11,242 bases of DNA from Sphingomonas sp. (GTDB lineage Bacteria; Pseudomonadota; Alphaproteobacteria; Sphingomonadales; Sphingomonadaceae), in contig JACCSV010000045.1 in the NCBI GenBank assembly GCA_013812805.1, forward strand, positions 1 to 11,242, given 5' to 3'. The position numbers and the translations under genes are program-made. Positions within the stretch are counted from its first letter, which is position 1. Each line of letters starts with the position of its first letter. Shown here one piece after another: positions 4,841 to 11,242 of the stretch. Under the pieces are notes generated by a model that was not told where the DNA came from, searched no databases, and saw nothing but the letters and a program-made list of their open reading frames with translations.

Positions 4841-7435
4841 ATGCGCCGATGCTTACCGCTTGCCGTTTTCTGTGTCGCTTTGCCGCTGCCGCTGGCTCCC
4901 GCTGTCGCCCAGACCGCTCCTGAAGATACTCCCCCGCCCGCGGACACCGGCACGATCATCGTAACTGGCCAGCGCGCGCAGCTCGAACGGTCAATCGAGC
5001 TGAAACGCCAGGCGCTGGGCGTGGTCGATGCCGCCTCGGCGGACGAGATCGGACAGCTGCCCGACCGCAATGTCGCCGAAGTGGTCGAGCGGCTTCCTGG
5101 CGTCGGCGTCCAGTACGATCAGGGTGAAGGGCGCTACGTCTCCGTCCGCGGAGTCCCGGCGGAACTCAATCAATATACTATCAACGGGTTCGAGATCGGC
5201 AATCCCGACGGCGACACCCGCCGGCTGCCGCTCGACGTCGTATCCGGTCAGCAGCTCAACCGGATCGAAATATTCAAGGTCAAGACCGCGGACCAGGACG
5301 GCCAGGGCATCGGCGGTCTCATCAACCTCGTCCAGCAGACGGCGTTCGACTTTCGTGAGCCGCTGGTCGCGTTCGCCAACGCGCATGCCGGCTTGCAGGA
5401 GATCGATGAGCGCAACCCGATCCGCGGCGACGTCAGCATCGGCGGCCGCTTCGGCGAGTTTGGCCTGCTTGCCGGCATCAGTTACTCCGACCGCACCTTC
5501 GACAGTTTCGGATTTTTCCCAGACGATTGGGTGCCAATCGAAGGGGCGGCGCGCGGCGGCCTGCCGATCAATATCAAATACTCCCGCTACAAGATCAAGC
5601 GCGAGCGGCTTGGAGTTACCGGCTCGCTCGACTGGCGTCCCGGCGACGTCCACCAATTCTGGGTGCGTGGCCTGTACAGCCGTTTCACCGAAGACGAGTA
5701 CCGACAGCGCTACCGCATCGATTTCGCCGACGACGCGCAGGAGTTGATCGAGAGTGGAGACCTCGTGATCAATGCCGACGGGGTTACCGGCACGTCCACC
5801 GATACCGGCCTGCGGCAGGACCTTCGGCTGGAGTACAAGGAAAAGTCGGTTCTCGCCGGGATGGCGGGCGGCACCAGCAGCTTCGCCGACTGGACGCTGG
5901 ACTACGGCATCTCCCGGATTCACAACGAAGTTATCGAGCCAAATCGAGCTTGGAATTTCCGCAACGACGACGACATCGGCGCGGTCGACTTCGATTTCAG
6001 CGAGACGCTATTCACCGCGGTTCCGCGCAATCCCATCGCGGCCAGCAACGTCCAGTTCCGGTCGTATACGGAGCAGGACGAGCAGGGCGAGGAGGACATC
6101 TGGGCGCTTCGTGGCGACGTCAAATACCAGCTGCCGATGAACGACCGCAGCTTCGTGCGGTTTGGCGCAAAGTACCGCACGACAGACAAGTCGTTCGACG
6201 CGGCCAACACTAATTATTCGCGCGGCGGCTCGTCCAATCGCTTTACGCTGGCCGATGCAGGCGCAGCCGGCGAGTCTGTCGAAGTCCCGGTGCGCGATGA
6301 CGAGCGCGTATACATCATCCCGATCAGCATCGACGCGGATCCGCTCGCTGACTTTACCGCTGGCCGGCTCGGCGGCCCACTGTTCGTCCTCAACACCGGC
6401 GCAACGCTCGAAGACGAGGTTCTCTCGGACCTCGACATCGGCGAGGACGTGCTTGCCGGATATGCGATGGCCAACTTCGATTGGCAGCTTTTCTCGCTAA
6501 CCGCCGGACTGCGCGTCGAGCGCACCAAGCTAAAGATCGGCGGCTTCCAGCTGGAGAACGGAGAGACCGTTCGGCCCGTCAACGACGAGAGCAGCTACAC
6601 CAACCTGCTGCCGAGCCTGATCGCCCGCTTCACTCCTGCGGACGAGATCATCGTTCGCGCGGCTTACCATCGTAGCCTCGGCCGGCCGAGCTACTCGAAC
6701 CTTTCGCCGGGCGGCGAGATCGTCGTCGAGGACGACGAGGCGGAAGTGTCGCTGGGCAATCCGCAGCTGAAGCCGTTTGTGTCCGACAATATCGACGTTT
6801 CGGCCGAATATTACTTCGCTCCCGGCGGGTTCGTCTCCGTTGCGGGCTTCGCCAAATTCGTCCGCGACCCGATCTTCACTTCCACATCGGTTACCGAAGA
6901 CGGGGCGTTCGGCGGCACGACGTATGACCGGATCCAGTTCAGTCAGCCGCTCAATGGCGCCGAAGCCGAGATCCTCGGCCTCGAGCTTGCTTTCGAGCAG
7001 CAGTTCACCTTCCTTCCCGGAGCGCTTTCGGGGCTAGGCCTGGGCGCCAATGTGACGCTCGTCGACTCCGAGCTTGAAGTGCCTCAGGGGGACGGGAGCC
7101 GGCTAATCGCATTCCCCGAACAATCCGACCTGCTCTACGGCGTGCGGCTGTTCTACCAGCGCGATCCGGTGGAAGCGACCATCGCTTATCACCACACGGG
7201 GCGGGCGCTGCTGGCGGTGGGGGAGGAGGACTTCGAGGACCAGTATAACAACGATCTCCGGCGGCTCGACGCCAAGCTGGGATTCAAGGTCAGCCCGAAG
7301 ATCAGCCTGTTCGTCGAGGGCCAGAACCTGACCGACGAGCCGACCCGCCAGTATCAGGGCGGGCGGCGCGACTGGGTGATCCAGGAAGAGCGCTACGGCC
7401 GCACCTTCTGGGCCGGCGCGTCGATCAAGCTGTGA
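4841..7435 (+). CDS. TonB-dependent outer-membrane receptor (Caulobacter/Xanthomonas type)
   Basis: This 864-residue outer-membrane beta-barrel takes up a ligand using energy from TonB-ExbBD. A signal peptide covers residues 1-24 (cleavage after AVAQ or AVA). A TonB-box-like TIIVTGQR follows at 38-45. The plug domain (about 50-170) contains IGQLPDRNVAEVVERLPGVGV, VSVRGVPAELNQYTINGFEIG and IEIFKVKTADQDGQGIGGLINL, all typical of the group of large receptors often tied to carbohydrate uptake in Caulobacter and Xanthomonas. The barrel fills the rest and ends with an EGQNLTDEPTRQYQ segment and YGRTFWAGASIKL; the last residue is Leu, not the common Phe. No N-terminal signalling (STN) domain is present. 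ATG 4841 starts a clean signal peptide after GGGGG; an upstream in-frame ATG at 4631 lies inside the divergent gene. It probably heads an operon with the next two genes. Confidence 0.93.
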   Translation: MRRCLPLAVFCVALPLPLAPAVAQTAPEDTPPPADTGTIIVTGQRAQLERSIELKRQALGVVDAASADEIGQLPDRNVAEVVERLPGVGVQYDQGEGRYVSVRGVPAELNQYTINGFEIGNPDGDTRRLPLDVVSGQQLNRIEIFKVKTADQDGQGIGGLINLVQQTAFDFREPLVAFANAHAGLQEIDERNPIRGDVSIGGRFGEFGLLAGISYSDRTFDSFGFFPDDWVPIEGAARGGLPINIKYSRYKIKRERLGVTGSLDWRPGDVHQFWVRGLYSRFTEDEYRQRYRIDFADDAQELIESGDLVINADGVTGTSTDTGLRQDLRLEYKEKSVLAGMAGGTSSFADWTLDYGISRIHNEVIEPNRAWNFRNDDDIGAVDFDFSETLFTAVPRNPIAASNVQFRSYTEQDEQGEEDIWALRGDVKYQLPMNDRSFVRFGAKYRTTDKSFDAANTNYSRGGSSNRFTLADAGAAGESVEVPVRDDERVYIIPISIDADPLADFTAGRLGGPLFVLNTGATLEDEVLSDLDIGEDVLAGYAMANFDWQLFSLTAGLRVERTKLKIGGFQLENGETVRPVNDESSYTNLLPSLIARFTPADEIIVRAAYHRSLGRPSYSNLSPGGEIVVEDDEAEVSLGNPQLKPFVSDNIDVSAEYYFAPGGFVSVAGFAKFVRDPIFTSTSVTEDGAFGGTTYDRIQFSQPLNGAEAEILGLELAFEQQFTFLPGALSGLGLGANVTLVDSELEVPQGDGSRLIAFPEQSDLLYGVRLFYQRDPVEATIAYHHTGRALLAVGEEDFEDQYNNDLRRLDAKLGFKVSPKISLFVEGQNLTDEPTRQYQGGRRDWVIQEERYGRTFWAGASIKL

Positions 7436-8211
7436 TCGCGTCGCTGGCGGCGCTCGCCGCGACTGCAGCGCCGCCGGCATTGACGCCGGCGGTCGAGCTG
7501 AGGCGAATCCCCGCAGCCGAAGCGACGCAGGGGGTCGCCGCCGACGAGCGCTTCGTTTACGCCATCTCCAACAGCGTCATCGGCAAGTATGACCGGGCAA
7601 CCGGCCGCAAGCTCGGCGTCTGGAAGGGAGACCCCTCGCAGTTCATCCACATGAACAGCTGCACCCTCGTCGCTGTCGACCTGGTTTGTGCGGCATCCAA
7701 CTACCCCGACGTGCCGATGGCGAGCTCGATCGAATGGTTCGACACTCAACGCATGAACCACCGCCGAAGCCATAGCCTCGGGCCGGGCCGGGGCTCGCTG
7801 ACCTGGCTGGAATGGCATGACGGAAGCTGGTGGGCGTGCTTCGCCAACTATGACGGCCGCGGAGGGCAGCCGGGCCGCGACCACCGTTGGACGACGCTGG
7901 TCCGTTACGATGCTGATTTTGTCGAGCGGGGCGCTTGGCTGTTCCCGACGAGCGTGCTCGAGCGCCTCGCGCCGTACAGCTCGTCCGGCGGCGCCTGGAA
8001 CGGCGGCAAACTGTACGTGACGGGGCACGACCGCCGGGAGGCCTATGTTCTGCAGCTGCCCAGCGCCGGCTCGCGGCTGTTGCACGTCGCGACCTTCGCC
8101 TTCCCCTCGCCCGGCCAGGCAATCCAGTGGGACCGGCGCAGCGGCACATTTTGGTCGATCGACCGGGCGCGGCGCGAGCTCGTCGAGAGCCGTCCGCCCC
8201 GGCTTCCCTGA
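7432..8211 (+). CDS. Exported protein of unknown function, beta-propeller-like
   Basis: I do not recognise a named family for this 259-residue protein. The N-terminus MIASLAALAATAAPPA looks like a short secretion signal without the usual positive charges, so export is likely but not certain. The body has repeated short strand-turn patterns suggestive of a YncE or NHL-type propeller: ATQGVAADERFVYAISNSVIGKYDR, then CTLVAVDLVCAASNY, SLTWLEWHDGSWWACFANYD, GGAWNGGKLYVTGHD and QAIQWDRRSGTFWSIDRA. The GTG at 7432 overlaps the receptor stop as GTGA and has no clear ribosome binding site, pointing to translational coupling. It may act with the receptor as a periplasmic or surface partner, for example in ligand binding; that is inference from position only. 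Confidence 0.75.
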   Translation: MIASLAALAATAAPPALTPAVELRRIPAAEATQGVAADERFVYAISNSVIGKYDRATGRKLGVWKGDPSQFIHMNSCTLVAVDLVCAASNYPDVPMASSIEWFDTQRMNHRRSHSLGPGRGSLTWLEWHDGSWWACFANYDGRGGQPGRDHRWTTLVRYDADFVERGAWLFPTSVLERLAPYSSSGGAWNGGKLYVTGHDRREAYVLQLPSAGSRLLHVATFAFPSPGQAIQWDRRSGTFWSIDRARRELVESRPPRLP

Positions 8212-8241
8212 ACTCGGCGCCGGCTGGCGCGTAGTTGCTGC

Positions 8242-9501
8242 ATGACCAGCCGCGCCGGCATTTTCCCGACCTTCTTCCTCTCCGGTTTCGAATGCTCGAC
8301 CTTCGTGTGGGGCAAGGAGCGCAAGCGCCGCGACCTGGCGCAAGAGCTCAGGCACTACGTTCACGCCGACGAGGATTATGCGATGCTGCCGCCGCTCGGC
8401 ATCGCCGTTGCTCGCGAAGGCGTGCCATGGCCGTTCGTCGACCGCGGCGGCGGCGCCTACGATTTCCCGTGCATCGACCCGTTCCTCGACGCCCAGCGGC
8501 GCCACAAGATTTTGCCGATCTGGGACTTGTGCCACTACGGCTATCCCGACGGGCTCGACCCGATGTCCGAGGATTTCATCGCCCGCTTCACCGCATACGC
8601 CCGAGCCGCGGCCCGCTACGTCGGAGAACGCGCCCACCACGGCCCCTTGTGCTTCACGCCGGTCAACGAGCCGACCTTCTGGGGCTATATGGGCGGCGAG
8701 TGGGAGTGGTGCGCGCCTTTCGGCAACAGCGCCGACTACCGCCGCCGCTTCTCCACCATGCTCGCCCGCGCCGACATCGCCGCGTGCAAGGCGATCCGCG
8801 AGGATTCTCCCGACGCGCGGTTCGTCCACATCGACCCCTTAGTGTGGGTCGTGCCGCCACGCGACCGGCCCGACCTCGCCGAGGAAGCGCATCGCGAAAG
8901 CTATGAAGACGCCTACATCGCCTGGGATATCCTCTCCGGCCTCAAGCACCCGGAATATGGCGGAAGCCCCGAACTGATCGATATCCTCGGCTTCAACAAT
9001 TACAGCTTCGGTCAGATGGAATATTCCGGTGGCGACGGACCAAATATCCCGCTGGAGCCGGGCGACGAGCGAATCCGCCCGGTGGCCGACCTGCTCGAGG
9101 AAGCCTGGAAGCGTTACCAGCGCCCGTGCATCATCGCCGAGACCTCCGGACTCCACGGTGACCGCCCCGACTGGCTCAACGACATTACCAATGAAGGCCT
9201 CGCGGCGGTCAATCGCGGAGTCGACCTCCACGGCATCTGCCTGTTCCCGGCGGTCGACATGACCGACTGGCACACCGGCGAATGGCTGCACATGGGCATC
9301 GCCGACGTCGAGCCGCTGCCCAGCGGCGCGCTGATGCGCAAGCCGTTCCTCCCCTATGTCGAAGCGCTGCACGCGTGGGAGCGGCGGCTGAACCGGGTGA
9401 CCCAGCTCGACGACGACCCCTTCGACCAGCCGGTGACTCTCGACGACATCAGGAAAGTCGCTCGCGAGCTCGACCCGCAGCCGGACAAGGCGTTCGGCTA
9501 G
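8242..9501 (+). CDS. Glycoside hydrolase family 1-like protein (divergent beta-glucosidase fold)
   Basis: This 419-residue protein aligns by motif along a GH1 TIM barrel. The start FPTFFLSGFECSTF corresponds to the GH1 FPxxFLWG region. DYAMLPPLGI matches the DYxLLKELG helix. TPVNEP holds the acid/base candidate E143. GFNNYS (near 250-255) matches the GxNYY strand. IIAETSG holds the nucleophile candidate E300, and FPAVDMTDWHTGEW (335-348) fits the region of the sugar-binding E-W. Both catalytic glutamates are present, but several sugar-binding positions differ: QxEG is replaced by the ECST region, HWDLP by IWDLC (93-97) and E-W by D-W (342-343). No signal peptide is visible, so it should be cytoplasmic. 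It is shorter than typical GH1 enzymes (about 450-480). The ATG is 30 bases after the previous stop, with no strong ribosome binding site. Substrate unknown. Confidence 0.82.
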   Translation: MTSRAGIFPTFFLSGFECSTFVWGKERKRRDLAQELRHYVHADEDYAMLPPLGIAVAREGVPWPFVDRGGGAYDFPCIDPFLDAQRRHKILPIWDLCHYGYPDGLDPMSEDFIARFTAYARAAARYVGERAHHGPLCFTPVNEPTFWGYMGGEWEWCAPFGNSADYRRRFSTMLARADIAACKAIREDSPDARFVHIDPLVWVVPPRDRPDLAEEAHRESYEDAYIAWDILSGLKHPEYGGSPELIDILGFNNYSFGQMEYSGGDGPNIPLEPGDERIRPVADLLEEAWKRYQRPCIIAETSGLHGDRPDWLNDITNEGLAAVNRGVDLHGICLFPAVDMTDWHTGEWLHMGIADVEPLPSGALMRKPFLPYVEALHAWERRLNRVTQLDDDPFDQPVTLDDIRKVARELDPQPDKAFG

Positions 9502-9902
9502 GCTTTTGCTGGCCGCTCGAGCAGGAAGTTGAGCCGAGCGCCCGCCACCGGCTCCTCGCGGACCTGCTGCCAGGCGAACGCCCCGACATTGGCGATGCTA
9601 GTCCCGTGCCGCAGGACGACCGCGCTCGCATGGGTTTCGTAATGTCCGGCGGGGCGCATGTAATCGACGGTCACCGTAATCGGCTTCATCGTCGCCGCCG
9701 GATCGCCGATCTCCCGAGCCAGCGCGGTGAAGGCGGCGATCTCCAGCAGCCCCTCGATCGCTCCGCCGTGCAGGTAACCGGGCCGTCCGACGACATCGTC
9801 GTGAAAAGGAATGGTGAGGATCGTTTCGCCGTCTCGCTCCTGGAGCCGGCACTGCAGCAGCTGTGCATAAGGCGGGAGTTCCTTCGCGGCGGCACTAATC
9901 AC
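9498..9902 (-). CDS. PaaI-family hotdog-fold acyl-CoA thioesterase
   Basis: This protein of about 134 residues is predicted to hydrolyse acyl-CoA thioesters. The hotdog signature GYLHGGAIEGLLE is at about 42-54, with H45-G46-G47. The position that is the catalytic Asp in PaaI (nine after the His) appears to be E54, a conservative change known from other hotdog enzymes. Strands such as KPITVTVDYMRPA and HYETHASAVVLRHG follow, as expected for a single hotdog domain. The start is uncertain. GTG 9902 gives a normal-length protein beginning near KELPPYAQLL. An in-frame ATG at 9962 would add 20 Trp/Arg-rich residues and overlap the purS start codon, and frames further upstream only shadow purS-purQ. 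Neither start has a strong ribosome binding site. Its TAG interlocks with the TAG of the GH1-like gene. Substrate not predictable. Confidence 0.82.
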   Translation of the reverse strand: MISAAAKELPPYAQLLQCRLQERDGETILTIPFHDDVVGRPGYLHGGAIEGLLEIAAFTALAREIGDPAATMKPITVTVDYMRPAGHYETHASAVVLRHGTSIANVGAFAWQQVREEPVAGARLNFLLERPAKA

Positions 9903-9960
9903 CGCGTGAAGTCTCGGCCAGAAGCTTGCCCGCCGAAGCCAACACAGCCATAGCGCGGCC

Positions 9961-10191
9961 ATGAAAGCGCGCGTGTTCGTCACTTTGAAGCCCGGCGTTC
10001 TCGACCCGCAGGGCAAGGCCATCCACCATGCGCTCGAAGGTCTCGGCTTTGCGGGCGTCAACAACGTCCGCGCCGGCAAGCTGATCGAGCTCGACCTCGC
10101 TGACGGCACTAGCGACGAGGACATCGAGGCGATGTGCCGCAAGCTCCTCGCCAACACCGTGATCGAGAATTTCCGGATCGAGCGGCCGTGA
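9961..10191 (+). CDS. purS: Phosphoribosylformylglycinamidine synthase subunit PurS
   Basis: PurS is the small bridging subunit of the three-part FGAM synthetase (PurS-PurQ-PurL), which converts FGAR, glutamine and ATP to FGAM in de novo purine synthesis. Its 76 residues match the family length. The start ARVFVTLKPGVLDPQGKAI, the middle GLGFAGVNNVRAGKLIELDL and the end LLANTVIENFRIE are all characteristic PurS features. The ATG at 9961 lacks a strong ribosome binding site. The purQ GTG overlaps its stop, so the two are translationally coupled. PurL is not in this window. Confidence 0.95.
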   Translation: MKARVFVTLKPGVLDPQGKAIHHALEGLGFAGVNNVRAGKLIELDLADGTSDEDIEAMCRKLLANTVIENFRIERP

Positions 10192-10853
10192 AGACCGCGG
10201 TCATCGTCTTCCCCGGCTCCAACTGCGACCGTGACTTGGCCGTTGCGCTGGAGCAAGTGACCGGCCGCGCCCCGGCGATGGTCTGGCACCGCGAGAGCGA
10301 GCTTCCCGATGGCGTCGAGTTCATCGGCCTGCCCGGTGGTTTCTCATACGGCGATTATCTGCGCTCCGGAGCGATGGCGGCGCGATCGCCAGTCATGCGC
10401 GCGGTTGCCGACGCCGCGGGGCGCGGCGTTCCGGTGCTGGGCGTGTGCAACGGCTTTCAGGTGCTGACCGAGGCCGGACTCCTCCCCGGCGCGCTGATGC
10501 GCAACGCCGCGCTGAATTTCGTGTCCCGCCCGGTTTCGCTGAAGGTCGAGAACGCGCAGTCGCTGTTTACGTGCGGCTACGATCCCGGCGAGGTCGTGCA
10601 GATTCCGGTCGCCCACCACGACGGAAATTACCAGGCTGATGCCGATACCCTCGACCGGATCGAGGGCGATGGTCGAGTCGCGTTCCGCTATGCCGAGCAG
10701 GTTAACGGTTCGGCGCGCGGGATCGCCGGGATACTCAACGACAGCGGCAACGTGCTTGGAATGATGCCGCACCCGGAGCGTGCGATCGAGGCCGCGCACG
10801 GCAACACCGACGGCAGACGCCTGTTCGAAGGCTTGCTCGAAGCGGTCGCCTAG
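10188..10853 (+). CDS. purQ: Phosphoribosylformylglycinamidine synthase subunit PurQ (glutamine amidotransferase)
   Basis: PurQ, 221 residues, is the class-I glutaminase that supplies ammonia to PurL in FGAM synthetase. The catalytic triad is visible: C87 in LGVCNGFQ, and H195 and E197 in MMPHPERAIE. The start KTAVIVFPGSNCDRD and the GLPGGFSYGDYLRSGAMAA oxyanion region (about 48-65) are textbook PurQ. The GTG at 10188 is chosen because it overlaps the purS TGA as GTGA and begins exactly at the family N-terminus; an in-frame ATG at 10134 lies inside purS. The TAG stop interlocks with that of the convergent small gene. Confidence 0.96.
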   Translation: MKTAVIVFPGSNCDRDLAVALEQVTGRAPAMVWHRESELPDGVEFIGLPGGFSYGDYLRSGAMAARSPVMRAVADAAGRGVPVLGVCNGFQVLTEAGLLPGALMRNAALNFVSRPVSLKVENAQSLFTCGYDPGEVVQIPVAHHDGNYQADADTLDRIEGDGRVAFRYAEQVNGSARGIAGILNDSGNVLGMMPHPERAIEAAHGNTDGRRLFEGLLEAVA

Positions 10854-11062
10854 CGGCGCGCGCGCCTGATCGGGATTGCGCGGCAGCCCGAGTCGCCAGG
10901 CGGAAGCATGCACAGGTAGGCACGGTCGGGCCCGCCCGTATCGACCACCACCGTCCGCCGCTCCATCGTCATCGGGTCGGTGTAGACGACGATCGTTGCC
11001 GCCGAAGCCGGGGAGGCCGCAAGCGCCCCCAAAAAGCCGCAGACAATGAAGCAAGCACGCAT
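10850..11062 (-). CDS. Small secreted protein of unknown function
   Basis: This 70-residue protein begins with a clear Sec signal peptide: MRACFIVCGF, a hydrophobic Ala-rich core, and cleavage after ASA at residue 21. The mature part is about 49 residues with two cysteines (C51, C60) that could form a disulfide in the periplasm, and it ends in the basic RRARR. A good ribosome binding site (GGGGGA, eight bases upstream of the ATG) and the signal peptide argue for a real gene despite its size. It converges with purQ, sharing a CTAG stop overlap. The family is unknown to me. Confidence 0.72.
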   Translation of the reverse strand: MRACFIVCGFLGALAASPASAATIVVYTDPMTMERRTVVVDTGGPDRAYLCMLPPGDSGCRAIPIRRARR

Positions 11063-11082
11063 GAAATTTCCCCCGAAACGAG

Positions 11083-11100
11083 TCGGGAGAGTCGTCCCGA
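11083..11100. repeat. Short inverted repeat with GANTC in the loop
   Basis: TCGGGA (11083-11088) and TCCCGA (11095-11100) form a six-pair stem with a six-base loop, GAGTCG. The loop contains GAGTC (11089-11093), and another GAGTC overlaps the left arm at 11080-11084. It lies upstream of the small secreted gene (minus strand), in the gap before the tRNA. It could be an operator or part of a leader, but the evidence is the symmetry alone. Confidence 0.35.
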
Positions 11101-11119
11101 ACCGTTGAACGCTAAGTGA

Positions 11120-11149
11120 ATGACGCTTTTGGGAGGAAATTGCTATGCA
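11120..11149 (+). promoter_or_regulatory. Weak candidate promoter for the tRNA
   Basis: ATGACG (11120-11125) resembles a -35 element and TATGCA (11144-11149) a -10, with 18 bases between them. This would place transcription start shortly before the tRNA at 11166. Both hexamers match the consensus only partly, so the call rests mostly on position. Confidence 0.25.
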
Positions 11150-11165
11150 CGTCGGGCATTGGTGC

Positions 11166-11242
11166 GCGCCCGTAGCTCAGTTGGACAGAGCACGAGCCTT
11201 CTAAGCTTGGGGTCGCAGGTTCGAATCCTGCCGGGCGCGCCA
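11166..11242 (+). tRNA. tRNA-Arg (anticodon TCT)
   Basis: A complete 77-base cloverleaf can be drawn. The acceptor stem is GCGCCCG (11166-11172) with CGGGCGC (11232-11238). The D-arm is GCTC/GAGC. The anticodon stem is CGAGC/GCTTG with loop CTTCTAA, giving TCT at 11200-11202, which reads AGA. A five-base variable region, then the T-arm GCAGG-TTCGAAT-CCTGC and G73 follow, and CCA is encoded at 11240-11242. The tRNA ends exactly at the last base of the window. Confidence 0.96.

Noticed and set aside
4991..5923. A 310-codon minus-strand open frame inside the receptor gene
   Set aside because: It lies opposite the conserved plug domain of the receptor, with no independent coding evidence.
7393..8829. 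A 478-codon minus-strand open frame opposite the propeller-like and GH1-like genes
   Set aside because: It is a shadow of two plus-strand genes, one with clear catalytic motifs. It has low-complexity Arg/Ala/Val composition and no motif.
9903..10289. Upstream extension of the thioesterase frame across purS and purQ
   Set aside because: These codons are the antisense of well-supported purS and purQ. The hotdog domain begins only after about 9902.
10855..10866. GGCGCGCGCGCC palindrome just after purQ as a regulatory site
   Set aside because: It encodes the Arg-Ala-Arg end of the small secreted protein and is a simple CG run. It has no T-tract or other support as a terminator.
1..11242. Mobile element, CRISPR array, phage or toxin-antitoxin module
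   Set aside because: No transposase, integrase, regularly spaced repeats or paired small toxin-antitoxin genes are seen. Coding sequence is uniformly GC-rich and housekeeping-like.

Overview
The window is GC-rich alphaproteobacterial chromosome, most likely from the order Sphingomonadales. The evidence is a CtrA response regulator carrying the family's characteristic sequence, a TonB-dependent receptor of the Caulobacter/Xanthomonas type, separate PurS and PurQ proteins, short intergenic gaps and heavy use of GTG starts. It reads as ordinary chromosome: no integrase, transposase, phage gene, toxin-antitoxin pair or CRISPR array is visible. No stretch longer than 300 bases lacks a gene.

Left part (1-1480). 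A minus-strand pair consists of arfB (ribosome rescue hydrolase) followed by the first 13 codons of an unidentified gene that runs off the window. A nearly perfect 68-base palindromic repeat lies between them. Divergent from arfB is ctrA, the cell-cycle master regulator. Its 186-base upstream region holds two GANTC (CcrM-type) sites and several CtrA-like half-sites, including TTAA-N7-TTAC. A strong GAAA-tetraloop hairpin ends the gene.

Middle-left (1586-4689). Two tandem paralogues encode exported ferritin-like (Ferritin_2, desiccation-related type) proteins, both with twin-arginine-like signals and the first also with a lipobox. They converge on a minus-strand acyl-CoA dehydrogenase resembling the ACAD10/11 group.

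Middle-right (4841-9501). Three co-directional genes look like one operon: a TonB-dependent outer-membrane receptor, an exported protein with beta-propeller-like features whose GTG start overlaps the receptor stop, and a divergent glycoside hydrolase family 1-like enzyme. The likely theme is uptake and cleavage of a glycoside or oligosaccharide. The substrate is unknown and no inner-membrane transporter is present. This is the best candidate in the window for an under-described system.

Right part (9498-11242). A PaaI-type hotdog thioesterase on the minus strand converges with the GH1-like gene. Then come purS-purQ (FGAM synthetase subunits, overlapping GTGA), a small secreted protein on the minus strand converging with purQ, and a complete tRNA-Arg(TCT) ending at the last base. 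Both convergent pairs in this part end in the same arrangement, with the two opposite TAG stops interlocked in a single CTAG.
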